Below are positions 22,513 to 33,469 of a stretch of 64,000 nucleotides of DNA, in pieces. The stretch is from contig CM024760.1 in assembly GCA_014218235.1 (NCBI GenBank), forward strand, positions 67,210,961 to 67,274,960, given 5' to 3'. This stretch comes from Colocasia esculenta (Eukaryota; Streptophyta; Magnoliopsida; Alismatales; Araceae). The position numbers were made by a program, and so were the translations under genes. Positions within the stretch are counted from its first letter, which is position 1. Every line of letters starts with the position of its first letter. The notes beneath the pieces are model-generated. The model did no database searches and was not told the origin of the DNA. It worked only from the letters and a program-made list of their open reading frames with translations.

Positions 22513-23810
22513 TGCCTGCTTTGCAAGGGAGTGGAGCGGTGATGGAGCGAAAGTGGCATGAAATGGAGATGTAGCGGAATGAAGCGGAATGAGCTGAAAA
22601 GCAGGCATCAAGGTAAAGAGACACCCATTCTGGACGAATAAGCAGTGAGAATCATCCGGCTAACCTCGATCATGGCTAAGAACATAATGCAAGGATAGTT
22701 CCTACTAGGGACGAATAAAATTCAAAAGAAAAGAATGATCAACCTCCTGATTCAAGAGGTACCCTGGCTATCTTTAGCGTGCAGGTTTCGTTCATTAGGG
22801 GATAGGTGCTGCCCGGCGGGTCGATTCGACTCTGGTCTTCGAGCGGGTCACGACTAATGAGCGGATCGGGGATAAAGGGATGGTTGTTATAAGGAATGGT
22901 GATGAGAGGAATCCTGCATAGGAACCATCATTGGCGGACTGAACCGAGCAGCAAGCTCGAGGAAAACTTTCAAATTTGGAATGGAATTCTTGTCTGGAAA
23001 CGAGGATTTGGATTGGGACATCATTGAGAAGCTGACTTTGACGAATCATGATTCGTGAAGCTCAAAATTCCTACATGATGCATGCTGGGCTAAAGAAAAG
23101 GAAATCATAAAAGCGAATGCAAAGAAGAGAGAAAAATAACAAATATTCAAGGATAATTTTGCTAGACAATATAAGCAAGGGTCAAGACACTTCGCATCCC
23201 CGTCGTGCGATAGAATCCGTCGTCCCCGAGTCATATCACCCAACGGCCTATCCAGCGATTAGCAGCGTGCATCTAGATCATCCTCGTTTTTGATGAAGGG
23301 GAACTCAGATCGCGAAACACACTGGGAACCAGCCGGTCCTTGAGCTGATATAATAGTGTAGATACCATGTAATAATGCGAAGGGTTTAGGGTTAGAGATA
23401 CTTACCTGACGCACGCGTCTTTTGATTTTCTGAATTTTCTGATTTTTTTTTTATTTTTTTTATGGATTTTCAATAATCAAAGCAATAAAGATAGACATGA
23501 TGACATCAGAGCATATGTGCAAATATCCTGAACAGTCACAAAGAAGTAAGCAAGACAACACAGACTGGTCAGAAGGCGACATAGGGCTTGTCGCTATGCT
23601 TAACTGAAGAAGGCGACACTAGGCCTGTCGCCACCTTGAAGGCGACAGGTCGATATGTCGCATTCGCAGTTTTCTCAGCCCGAGCTCAAAAGCCTTCAGC
23701 ATATGATTTGATTTTGACCCCTACTTGGACTCCTATTGCTCCCACTCAAGGTCCTACTCCTAATGGGTCTTCCCTACCCTTTCCTAGCATGAATAGGAGT
23801 ATTATAGCTC
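22513..23810. other. Tat non-coding spacer between polypurine tract and gene A
   Basis: No domain recognised. It includes a G/A-rich stretch repeating GAATGAAGCGGAATGAG words (22560-22600), a T-rich run at 23430-23465, and three dyads close together (23576-23594, 23613-23631, 23642-23661) about 150-235 bp upstream of the gene A TATA box. Confidence 0.65.
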
Positions 23811-23818
23811 TATAAATA
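23811..23818 (+). promoter_or_regulatory. TATA box of gene A
   Basis: TATAAATA lies 76 bases upstream of the first ATG (23887). A CT-rich leader (23845-23880, TCTCATCTCTCTCTTCTC) follows, as in many plant 5' leaders. This suggests a separate promoter pointing against the retroelement's own transcription. Confidence 0.65.
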
Positions 23819-23886
23819 AAGGGGATGAGAGGCCAAATTCGGAGCTCTCATCTCTCTCTTCTCTTCTTCAAGCTTTGCAAGCTCTC

Positions 23887-25330
23887 ATGGCCATGAAGAG
23901 AGCTCCTCTTGATCCCATGGGTGGGGAGGGGCTTACGAAGGTCCGAAGCGTGCTCGGACGGTGTATGAAGCTCTCATGAGGGTGACGGACGTCCCCAATC
24001 ATCTGAGCCGGAGCGAGGAAGTGAGAGAGGTAAGTTTGCGATGTTTTGAATTTCCAATGATTTTAATTCCGAATTTGCTCATCAAATTTCTGTTCTTCCT
24101 CTCCTTCTTTTTCCTTTCTTTTCCTTTCTTCTCTAGCTTTTCCCCGGCTCTCGCCGTTATTCTAAGCTCAATTGGATCGCCCCGATGATCAAGTCCTTAC
24201 CCATGTATGTCATTAGGTTCTTGAGAGAGTGGGGTTTGGGTGGGGTTTTGATAGCGGCTCACAACTACCACAAGATTTCCTTTGATTGGCATAGTATCAC
24301 GGCCCTCATAGAATTATGGCACCCACAAATCCATACCTTCATCTTCCCTAAGTTTGAGGCGACCGTCCTTCTAGAGGAGGTCGAAGCCTTCCTTGCTCTT
24401 CCCAGACAAAACCGGGGGATGAGCAAAACATAAGCTATATTGAGCCCATTAACCCGAAGCTTATCCTTTGAGAGTTCATGACCGACCCGGGGGATGTCTA
24501 CACCATAATTAGCCCACAATTCATACATTAGTACCATTGTCTAAGTGGGTCATATCCAAGTGCAAGGATAAGCGTGGACCACCGGGAAATTGCAAAGGCC
24601 GTGGCCATATGCTTATGCGGGGTGGTGCTCTTCCCGTCCGGGGATCACCTCATAGACTATGCTAGTCTTAGTGCGATTAGTGGGGCATGGCGAGGACTTT
24701 CACTCTCTCACGCCGTCTTGGCGTACTTTACTCGGGTCTCACCTCGGCTTCCACGGGAGGTTTCCTTTACGGCTCTATGATCCTATTGAGTGTTGGTTGG
24801 GTGTGAGGATAAAGTTTAAACCGGTAGACAACCCCACCACCGACTGTAGGATCTTCGGGTGTCATCCTTTGAACTTCATTGGCGGCGCGGCCAAATTTTC
24901 GGACAAAGTTTTATGCAGGACGGCCGACAAGAAGACGAGGAGTGCATGGCGCCTTTACTTCAGCACCCTACCAGTGGAGCACTTCACTTTGGGCATAGCG
25001 GCACTTCGTGGAACGGAGATCCGACTACCACTCGGACGCGGCTTGGATTTGCAACCCATCGGGAACATGGCGACCGTGCTCTACAACCCACAGCGGTGCT
25101 ACCTACAGATCGGGAAGCCAAGGACGAGAGTACTTCCATTATCGCACCTACCTCCTGTGAAGAAGCGACGCTTGGGGAACCCGGAGGATGAGCAGGCTGT
25201 GCGGAGCGCGCTGGCCTTGTGGAGGGCGTGCGCTACCCATGCACTCCCGCCGAGACTTGACGAGGACCGGGAGACGTACCAGGCGTACCTCCTGGAGCAC
25301 AAGAAGATCCGGCCACTGAGGGGACCGTGA
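23887..25330 (+). pseudogene. Gene A: plant-mobile-domain-like gene, antisense in the Tat element (degenerate)
   Basis: Plus strand, opposite to gag-pol. Exon 1 starts at ATG 23887 (MAMKRAPLDPMGG) and, after an apparent one-base frame change, reads RTVYEALMRVTDVPNHLSRS. A clean donor (GAG/GTAAGT, 24030) and acceptor (TTCTCTAG, 24136) define a 107 bp intron, and the frame continues in exon 2 as LNWIAPMIKSLPMYVIRFLREWG, then IELWHPQIHTFIFPKFEATV and LLEEVEAFLALP. That W-x-P-x-x-HTF-x-FP...LEEV...LP pattern is the core of plant-mobile-domain/DUF7745-type proteins of plant transposons. The frame breaks near 24433, 24470-24540 and 24780. The last 180 residues (LPVEHFTLGIAALRG, then a Lys/Arg-rich KKRRLGNPEDE tail) are open to 25330. 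Molecular function is unknown; host relatives act in transposon silencing and gene expression. Confidence 0.6.
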
Positions 25331-25847
25331 GCTATGGAGAAGACTTGACCGTACTTTCGATGTTTGATGGGACTTGGTGGGCTTGATGTAATAGGAGTTG
25401 ATGCTGATGTAAGGAGAGTGAGACATGTTATTGATGTAAGCATTGGATTATTGCAATGAGCATTGAATTTTTTTTAGAAGTTTTTGCACTGGTTTAAGAA
25501 GGCGACATAGCTATGTCGCAATAAAGAAGACGACGGTCAACGGTCGCCACCATAAAGTGAAGGCGACATGACCAATGTCGCCACCTGGTTAGAAGGCGAC
25601 ACATACCTTGTCGCGTTCACAGGTCCCGGGTGGTTTGAATTCAGGCCGAGCGCCCTTTCTCTTCCCTTTCTCCTCTTTCAAACTTTCTCCTCTTCCTCCT
25701 ATCCTCCGGCGATTCCTTTCCTTCCGGCCTTCCTCCTCTCTCCGGTGACCCTCCTACTCCGGCGAGCTCTCTCCTCTTTCTCCTTCCTCTCTCACTCTCC
25801 TATCTCCCTCTCTTCCCAACCTCCTCTCTTTCTCCTCGTGACTGTCG
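25331..25847. other. Spacer between genes A and B with dyads and a CT-rich leader
   Basis: Holds the perfect 18-bp palindrome GCGACATAGCTATGTCGC (25502-25519) and two more dyads (25563-25581, 25596-25614). From 25650 to 25840 it is strongly CT-rich (repeated TTTCTCCTCTTTC and CTCTCTCC), probably the 5' leader of gene B. No convincing TATA box seen. Confidence 0.7.
25502..25519. repeat. Perfect 18-bp palindrome
   Basis: GCGACATAGCTATGTCGC is its own reverse complement and is the most compact member of the Tat dyad family. Confidence 0.95.
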
Positions 25848-28690
25848 ATGGAGGGTGGCGGAGAAGGCCAAGGCGGCGATGGCGGGGGCGGCGACGGAAG
25901 AAATCCATCCGGCGCCGGCAACCGGGTGAGGGGAGCTCGACGGCAGCCACGGAGGCTTCCCCGGCCGTGCCGATGGAGGAGGAGCCCGTGGCGATGCCGG
26001 GTGACGAGGACGAACCGGTCGGGCCCAAGAAGGTAGGTCTCCGAACCCTTCACCTTGAATGTGGGATGTGGGGGGTGCGGAGCACCCGATTGTAGGGCGT
26101 TTTGCCCGAGGAAACGGCCGAAAAACGGAGGAGATTCCGTCTCGGTTCGGCCCTGGTAATGCGACAGACCCCCTGTCTATTACCAGAAAGAAGGCGACAT
26201 CCGCTATGTCGCCTTACGAAGGCGACAGGGCACATGTCGCAATGAGTGTCCCTTAAGGCGACGGGTTCTGTCGCCTTAAGAAGGCGACGGACCCCCTGTC
26301 GTCTTAACAGGACAGAGAGTGATCTGCGCCTTTTCTTCCGACTTCTGACCCTTTTGGTGTTTGCCTTGCAGACTGAGTTGCGGTCCCGACTCGGGTGGGC
26401 AGTGATCCGAGCGATTTATGACGGCCTACCGGACTTCCAGGTACGCCGATTGGAGAGCATGGGCTTCGGCCCTTTCTTGAGGTTAGAGGAGCTAGCGCCG
26501 GATGTGGCTCTCATCCAGGCGCTGAAGGAGCGGTGGGACCCAGAGTGCCACGCGTTCCTCTTTCCGTGGGGGCACATGGTCCCCACGTTAGAGGACGTGG
26601 TACGGATCACCGGCCTGAGAGTGGACGGCCAGGCGGTGACTGGGACCACCTATACCAGCTATCAGGAGCCGGTGGAGAGGCTACTGGATTGGAGGTGCGG
26701 GGAGAGAGGTCCTCGCTAGTGCAGCGGACGGCGCTGCAGGCGAGCCTGGGCGTGACGAGTGCACGCCGCCAGACGGGCGAGGGGCAGGCGGAGCATATGG
26801 AGCGGATGACAGATGACGCGAGAGCGGCGTTGGCGGAGGAGGAGGGAGAGGCAGCGGACAGGGACCTACGGCGATTCCTGACGCTGGTGATCGGGAAGCT
26901 GATCCTGGGGACTAGAGGGGAGCCGGTGAGCTGCCGTTGCTTGCCCCTGCTGGAGGATCTGTCCAGCGTGGGCAACTACGCATGGGGTGCGGCCCTCCTG
27001 GCCCACCTCTTCGACAGTCTGGGCACCTCTAGCAGGGTGACGGGTGTCGCGGGCTTCTTCCCACTTCTACAGGTACGTTTCTACCCTTGCCCTTTGCTGC
27101 TTTTCCTGCTTGTTTATTGACTGTGGTACTGACTTGTGTTGCTCTCGTAGGTGTGGGCTTACTACCACCTCCCCTCCTAGGCCGTGGGGTGGCGAGGCGA
27201 CGCGGCGCTGTACCACTCTTACAGCGCTGGCGGTTTGCCGAGATGAGCGGTCCCTGCGGCGCCAGGGTGACCATGATTCACGACGCGATGGACACCATCC
27301 CCTTCAGACATGTGAGTACTTCTAGCCTTAACCTTTCTACTTTGATTGCTCTTCTGGTAGTTGACTGACGTGTTTTGACTTGTGGTGTGCAGGTACAGTG
27401 GACTCCCTACGTCGGGGAGGACGACGCCACCCAGCCGTGGGTGGAGCGGGGCCGTCCTTACTTCGGTAGGAACATTTGGCTTCACTGTTATAACACAGTG
27501 GTCCCGCTCCACCACCGGTTAGTGGCGCGGACACTGGGACTCCACCAGGCGGTGGTGGAGTTCCCGACCCGACAGAGGTCATGGGAGATGCCTGGTCGCA
27601 GCTTCCGGGGAATCCAGCAGGTCACGGACTGGACGGTCCGGGTCCGGGAGCAGCTGGACGATTGGGAGCAGCGAGGGAAGGAGGTGGTCTCTGAGGCCAC
27701 CAGTGACGAGGACTACTACCTGGCCTATGCCCGGCGGTACGGAGCCCAGGTGTACAGGGGGACCCGACGACCGGTGAGTTTTACCGCTTTCAGTCTGTTT
27801 TAAATTCTTTAATTAATTATGTGACTGATTTGACTTGTGTCTTGCAGCTTGACCCCGAGGGACGGATTGCCTCGCTCGAGGGCGTCCTCCATTCCACTAT
27901 CCAGCAGCGGGATGATCTCCAGGCGTGGTGGATCAGCTGGTAAGTAACTTTGCACCCTTCCCTTCTAATCCTGATTTTGGTTGACTGACCCTGTGGTGTT
28001 TCTTTTGCAGAGGGGGAGTTGGAGAGGGCCCAGCAGATGGTGGGCGGTGCCTCTTCCTCTCGGGAGGACCCTGGCCGCTCCGTCTTGGAGGGCCAGCTAG
28101 CGGCGGCGGCGGCTCGAGCGGAGGACGCCCTCGCCCAGCTGCGGGAGCGGGTAGGTTTCTTACTCTAGATGCCCCTTGAGTTTTGTTCTTTTGGTGAAAT
28201 CTAACAGGATGTTTGGCATTGCAGGAACAGGAGCTGAAGACCGCCCTGGCGCAGACGACCGTGCTGGAGGCGGAGATGGCGGAGCTACGCCTACGCCCCG
28301 AGGCAGCGGAGGCACACGGTGGCGCCAGGAGGCGGAGGCGGCGGCGCGCTGGCAGCAGGACGCGGAGGAGGCGGTGCGACTGCGCCCGAGGCTGGCGACC
28401 TTCGCACGCAGCTTGGAGAGGAGCGGCATCGCAGCGACATGCTGCGATCCGAGATGAGGGGGCTAGAGAGGGCCCTGGCGCTGGTCGGGCGCAGCCGATC
28501 AGTGACCAGCCGGAGCGGTATCTCGAGCGGGTCCGCTGGGCATTATCTGACGGGTTCCTCCGGACGGCGGAGGAACGAGGAGGAGGAGCGGCGACGGCAC
28601 GAGAGGGCGCCCGAGGGGAGTGAGACAGGGCCGAGAGTGATGGCCCCTCCGTCTCCCCGCCCGCCTAAGGGCACAGGGGAGAGCGGCTGA
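25848..28690 (+). pseudogene. Gene B: plant mobile domain plus coiled coil, about seven exons, antisense in the Tat element
   Basis: Inferred exons: 25848(or 25973)-26032, 26372-27072, 27151-27311, 27393-27773, 27848-27939, 28011-28150, 28225-28690. All six introns (71-339 bp) have GT donors (GTAGGT, GTACGT, GTGAGT, GTAAGT) and AG acceptors after pyrimidine tracts. Exon 1 ends in an acidic segment (MEEEPVAMPGDEDEP). Exon 2 has the plant mobile domain signature RWDPECHAFLFPWGHM, then PTLEDVVRITGLRVDG, and after a frame change near 26700 LPLLEDLSSVGNYAWGAALL. Exon 4 has the domain's end (IWLHCYNTVVPLHHRLVAR, then LGLHQAVVEFP). Exons 5-7 form an Ala/Glu/Arg-rich coiled coil. Intron 1 contains three dyads. 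Frame breaks in exons 2, 3, 5/6 and 7 suggest recent decay or assembly errors. Relatives in Arabidopsis (MAIN/MAIL1) are nuclear; a DNA- or chromatin-related role is only an inference. Confidence 0.72.
26191..26277. repeat. Three dyads inside gene B intron 1
   Basis: AAGGCGACAT/ATGTCGCCTT (26191-26215, 5-nt spacer), GCGACA/TGTCGC (26222-26240), AAGGCGAC/GTCGCCTT (26255-26277, 7-nt spacer). A fourth, weaker one follows at 26281-26305. Confidence 0.92.
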
Positions 28691-30058
28691 GGGTTTGTAC
28701 TTTTTGCTCTTTTCTTTTGTACATGAATAGAATGGGATGAAATGGAACTCTTGTGTTTTTTGTGGTTTGTGACTGAGTGAGTGACGAGTGAGATATGAGT
28801 GCCGCTTTCTTTTCCGTCCTGCACACTTAGACAACCACGAAACAATCAGATCTGTTCTTAGGCTTAGCCCCTTGCCTTAAAAATGTACGGTGAGCGACCT
28901 TGATAATTTGTCAAGGGCTAAGCCTTATTAAATAGGCAAAAGATGCGAATAAACAAATGAAATGCATGTATGCAAACGGCTTGGAATCATTTAATGTTTT
29001 GAGATTTTTTGGAATATTCGATTTTTAGAGTTTTAGAAATTTTTGATTTTTTTTAGAGTTTTGGAAATATTTGATTTTTTGGGGTTTTGGAAATATTTGA
29101 TTTTTTTGGAGTTTTGGAAATTTTGATTTTTTTTGAGTTTTGGAAATATTTGATTTTTTTGAGTTTTGGAATATTTGATTTTTTGGAGTTTTGGAAATAT
29201 TTGGTTTTTTGGAGTTTTGGAAATATTTGATTTTTTTTTTGTTTTTTTTTTTTGTTAGCGCCTAAAGCCGGCGTTGACCCTTCCTAAAATAAGACACGCG
29301 AGACGGAAGGTACTCGCATCTTCGGGCTACAACACTTAAACCGATTCGAGCTGCTGGTTAGGAATCTTGATCACCTCTGGTTCTCGCCACAAGGCTTTCT
29401 AAGTTAGGACGTGCGTAAGGGGTGACAACGCCTCGGAAAACCCACGCTTAGTTGATGCTGCGACTAGTTAAGCCCCACCCTAGAGGTGACTCAGCCTTGT
29501 AGGGAGAAACGGAAGAGTATTTAAGGAAAGTCTTGTGTGGGTACGAGGATGTTGGGTTCGGATACTTCCTACAGCATACCATTCGGAGATTGGTCTGTTG
29601 TGGAGGGACTTTATGGTCTTTTATCATGGACTTGCTTTGCTTTGGGGCATGCGTACGACCGGGCTCATTAGTGTCCCGCGGGGACTTTGCCACTCTTTGC
29701 CATGCCCCTATTGTATTATGGATTTTCTTTTCATTTCTTTGCTTCTTTCCCCTTTTTTTGTCATTTTGACCGTCCCTGTTTGAGACTTCCTCTCGTCGGG
29801 GTATGCTGCAGGTTGACGACCTCACCCTTACGACCCCTTTTGCCCCTACACTTCGACCGATTAGAAGAGAACAACCGACGCATCGCTAGAGCAGGGCCCG
29901 CATAATTGCAGCACCCACCGAGCGTGGGTATCCGGGCTTGCCGCGTGCGTGTGTGTCAATCCTAACTTAGAGCAGCCCTTGGCGATTAGAGAGGTATCTT
30001 AGACTCCCAACATGGAGCTACTCCCCGATCTAGGTGTCGCGGCCTCACACCTATAGGC
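28691..30058. other. Non-coding region between gene B and integrase
   Basis: Contains the presumed 3' end of gene B (T-rich, TGTACATGAATAG near 28720), a T-rich tandem block (28998-29256), and a GC-richer stretch 29260-30058 with short open frames on both strands but no recognised domain. In the element's direction this is the sequence just after the integrase stop. The two convergent transcripts would have to end in or overlap this segment. Confidence 0.6.
28998..29256. repeat. Tandem block, ~24-25 bp units (GTTTTGGAAATATTTGATTT)
   Basis: About ten degenerate units built from GAGTTTTGGAAATATTTGA followed by a T run of variable length. Placed between two converging gene sets. Confidence 0.9.
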
Positions 30059-31136
30059 CTAAGGATAGAAACGTTTGAGGTACAACCCGTTCCACGGATG
30101 TGATAACTCGACGCCCTCAGCATTGATTAAGCAATATGCATTTCCAGGGTAGACCTCCCTCACAACGTACGGACCCTCCCAGTTGGGTTGCAGTTTGGAC
30201 CTAGGACCTCCGGGTTTGATAAAGATGCGTTTCAAGACCATATCACCCTCTTGGAATTTTCGCTCAATTACCTTCTTTTGAAAAGACCTTGAGATTCTCC
30301 TTTGGTAGGAAAGCACATGGTCGGCTGCCATAAGCCGCCTTTCATCTAAGAGTTCCAATTGGACTAGTAACGCCTCTCGACGTTCATCAAGTTAAGTTCC
30401 TTGTCTAATTGGACTCTTAGTGAAGGATTAGGATCTCATATGGAACTACCGCCTCCATCCCGTAGGTGAGAGCGTACGGGGTTTGTCCCGTGGGAGTGCG
30501 GACGGAGGTACGGTAGGCCCATAGAGCCTCTATCAGCTTCTCTGGCCAGTCGGCGAATTTATGCGACTCACAGGTTTTCTTTAGGATTTTAAGAAGGGTT
30601 TTGTTAGTTGCTTCAGCTTGGCCATTGCCTTGTGGGTAATACGGTGATGAATGATGCAGCGTGATGTTGTATTTCTTACAGAGGTCCTGAAGCTCTTGTG
30701 CGATGAATTGCGGCCCATTGTCCGTGACGATGCTGCTTGGCACTCCGAACCGCGAGATGATGTTTCTCATGATGAAGCGGCACACCGTGGATGCTTTGAT
30801 TTCTGTGAAGGCTTCAGCTTCCGCCCACTTGGTGTAATACTCAGTCGCAGTTAGGATAAATGACTTTTGTTTGGTTTGAGCATTAGAATCACCAAGAGGA
30901 CCGACAATGTCGAAAGCCCACATGGAGAATGGCCATGGTGTAGAGAGTGGGTGTAGTGAGGAGGAAGGTGCATGGATCTTATCGGCATGGAGTTGACACT
31001 TAACACACCTACGGACGTAGATGGTACAGTCTTCTTCTAGGGTTGGCCAGTAATAGCCCTGCCTAATGATCTTCTTGGCTAGCATCTGACTGTTGACGTG
31101 CCCTCCGCATTCGCTAGCATGGGCCCCTTCCACCAC
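30059..31136 (-). pseudogene. Tat integrase
   Basis: Gypsy integrase on the minus strand. The main piece (30417-31136, 239 residues) has the HHCC finger (HASECGGHVNSQ ... CVKCQLHADK) and the D,D35E core: Asp in AFDIVGPLGD (residue ~75), Asp in TDNGPQF (~139), Glu in GNGQAEATNKTL (~175). A second piece (30059-30358) carries the C-terminal domain (FQEGDMVLKRIF, KLQPNWEGPYVV) and ends HPWNGLYLKRFYP. A stop and shift at 30359-30416 separate them. All catalytic residues are present, so the only visible lesion is that junction. It would integrate the cDNA with a 5 bp duplication, as seen (CTCAT). Confidence 0.9.
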
Positions 31137-31674
31137 CTTCCAAGCTTCGTCATCGGTAAGGCACCTTAAAAGGACTCCATTAAGGGCTCGCCTGTACAGA
31201 ACTTCTCCACAACTGTGTACCTTAAGGCGGCTCTTCTGATGGCCCTGCGGTCCTCTGCACTTGCCCCTTCAGGATATGTTCCATCCCTGCAGTACTGCTC
31301 TATCTCAAATACCATGGCAGTTCTTCTTCATTCAAGATCTCCTCGAGCTCAGTTAACATGACTTGCTGCGCTCCTCTTCTCCTAGCCTTCTCTTCTAAGG
31401 TTGCCCTAAGGTCGCTAAACCAGGGGTCTTGGTGGATGGGACATCGAGACGCTGGACGATGATTGTCTCAGTCCGGCGACTCAGAGGGAAGGATAGAGAA
31501 GCTAGCGACGCCAGCGCGTCAGCCAGGATATTTTGAGAACGAGGAGTGTGGATATAGATAAGCTTACGGAACTGCCTTGCCAGCAACGTGACCAGGTCTT
31601 GATATGGCTTGAGCTTTGGATCACGAGTGCGGTAAGTTGAGAGCACCTGCCGCCGCAGACGAGCTGAGAATCTC
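31137..31674 (-). pseudogene. Tat archaeal-type RNase H end and integrase linker
   Basis: Minus-strand frame 31395-31856 continues the second RNase H in another phase: STYRTRDPKLKPYQDLVTLL and YIHTPRSQNILADALASLAS, the usual C-terminal half of aRNH in Tat elements, with the last catalytic Asp in ADALA. The overlap in a different phase with the frame ending at 31675 marks a frameshift near 31675-31700. 31137-31394 is a degraded linker to integrase. Confidence 0.82.
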
Positions 31675-33469
31675 CTATATTTTGAGGTGAGATGCCCCCA
31701 GCAGATAAGCATGCTTGAGACCAGCAAGGAGAGCCTCATACTCTGACATATTGTTGGTAGCGGGGAAGGTGAGTTGATATGCAAAGGGGATGGTGATACC
31801 TTCCGGGGTAAGCAGCACGGCTCCAATGCCCCGTCCCTGAGAGTTGAGTGCACCATCGAAATGAAGGGACCAGAAGGGGTCTTTGATTATGACTGAGAGT
31901 TCCTCATCGGGGAACCCTTCTCGGAGGGAGTCGCTGTGAGGGAGCGGGAGATGGGCTAGATGCTCGGCGATGGCATACCCCTTGACGGCCTTTTGGACCA
32001 CAAAGGATATGTCAAACTGGGAGAGGAAACTTTGCCAGCGTGCCAGCCGATCAGAAAGGACGGGTTTTTCAAGAAGATAACGGAGTGGATCCATCCTTGA
32101 GATCAGCTTGACCTCGTGGGCTAAGAAGTAGTGCTTGAGCTTTTGGACTACCCACACGAGTGCGGCACAAGTTTTGTCCGCGGTGGTGAGCTTGGATTCA
32201 GCAGGGTTGAAGAGCCTAGAGAGGTAGTATGCTGCCCTTTCTTTCCCAGACTCGTCATGTTGTGCCAGGACAGCTCCTAGGGAGTCCTCAATGACTGAGA
32301 GATATAGGATTAGCGGCTTTCCGGGTACAGGAGGCTGTAAGACTGGGGGATTCATGAGATAACTCTTCAGCTCATCGAAGGCTGCTTGGCATTTATCATT
32401 CCATTCGAATTTTGCCCCTCCTTTCAAGAGATCATAAAATGGGCGGCATCTTTGCGAATGCTGGGAGATAAATCTTCTGATGAATTGCAAACGCCCGATT
32501 AGCCCTCTTAATTGTGCGATATTCTTTGGAGGAGGCATCTCTGCTATTGCCTTGGCCTTGTTCGGATCGATCTCAATGCCCCGCTTACTGACTATGAAGC
32601 CTAGCAGCTTACCTGATGATACCCCGAACACACACTTCTTTGGATTCATCTTCAGCTGATACTCCCTAGCTCTCTGCAGCACCTTGGCTAAGATCTCGGG
32701 GTGCTCTCTCCTGGTCCTTGACTTCACCAAGATGTCATCCACATAGACTTCAACATAGACATGGATCATATCGTGGAATATAGCGATCATCGCCCTCTGG
32801 TAGGTGGCACCAGCATTCTTCAGCCCAAATGGCATGACTACGTAACAGTATGTTCCCCAGGGCGTGGTGAAGGAAGTCTTTTCTTGATCTTCAGGAGCGA
32901 GACGGATCTGGTTGTAGCCTGAGTATCCATCCATGAATGAGAGGGTCTCATACCCAGCCGTGTTGTCGATTAGCACATCGAGATGAGGAAGCGGGAAGTC
33001 ATCCTTCGGACATGCCCTATTCAGATCCCTGAAGTCGATGCAGATTCTGACTTTGCCGTCTTTCTTCATGACAGGGACTATATTGGCCACCCAGTTCGGA
33101 TATAGCACTACCCTGATGAATCTAGCCTTATGGAGTTTGTCTACTTCGTCCTTCATCTTCAGGGCTGTGAGTGGGTGGAACCTTCGGAGTTTCTGCTTGA
33201 TTGCCTTTGCCCTTCTTTCAGTACTAGTCGGTGCTCCACTAGAGAGGGGTCTAGGCCGGGCATGTCCTCGTAAGACCAGCGAATGAATCCTTGTACTCCC
33301 TTAAGATTTGCACCAATTCCTCTTCTTCATCAGGAGGGAGGTTTGCTGAGATTATCACAATCCTAGGGTCTTCTTCTGTTCCGAGGTTGACTTCCTTAGT
33401 AGGTTCATCCACTGCCGCTGTGGGTTCATCAAATCTCCTGACTCCTGGCATATTTCTCGGCAGCGTCAT
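31675..33469 (-). pseudogene. Tat reverse transcriptase, RNase H and archaeal-type RNase H
   Basis: The largest frame (31675-33156, 493 residues) holds RT from KDGKVRICIDFRDLNRACP through MDGYSGYNQI, the catalytic VYVDDILVKSR (about 32731-32748) and LGFIVSKRGIEIDPNKA. A gypsy RNase H follows (TTADKTCAALVWVVQKLKHY), then the second, archaeal-like RNase H (HFDGALNSQGRGIGAVLL and NNMSEYEALLAGL, about residue 430 on). The N-terminal RT segment (NLPPDEEEELVQILREYKDSFA) is in frame 33251-33469, separated by a degraded stretch at 33157-33250. RT copies the genomic RNA inside the particle. The dual RNase H arrangement is diagnostic of the Tat lineage. Confidence 0.93.

Noticed and set aside
23887..28690. 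Ordinary host genes that happen to lie near retroelements
   Set aside because: Both genes lie between integrase/polypurine tract and the LTRs of one element with matching target duplications, so they travelled with it.
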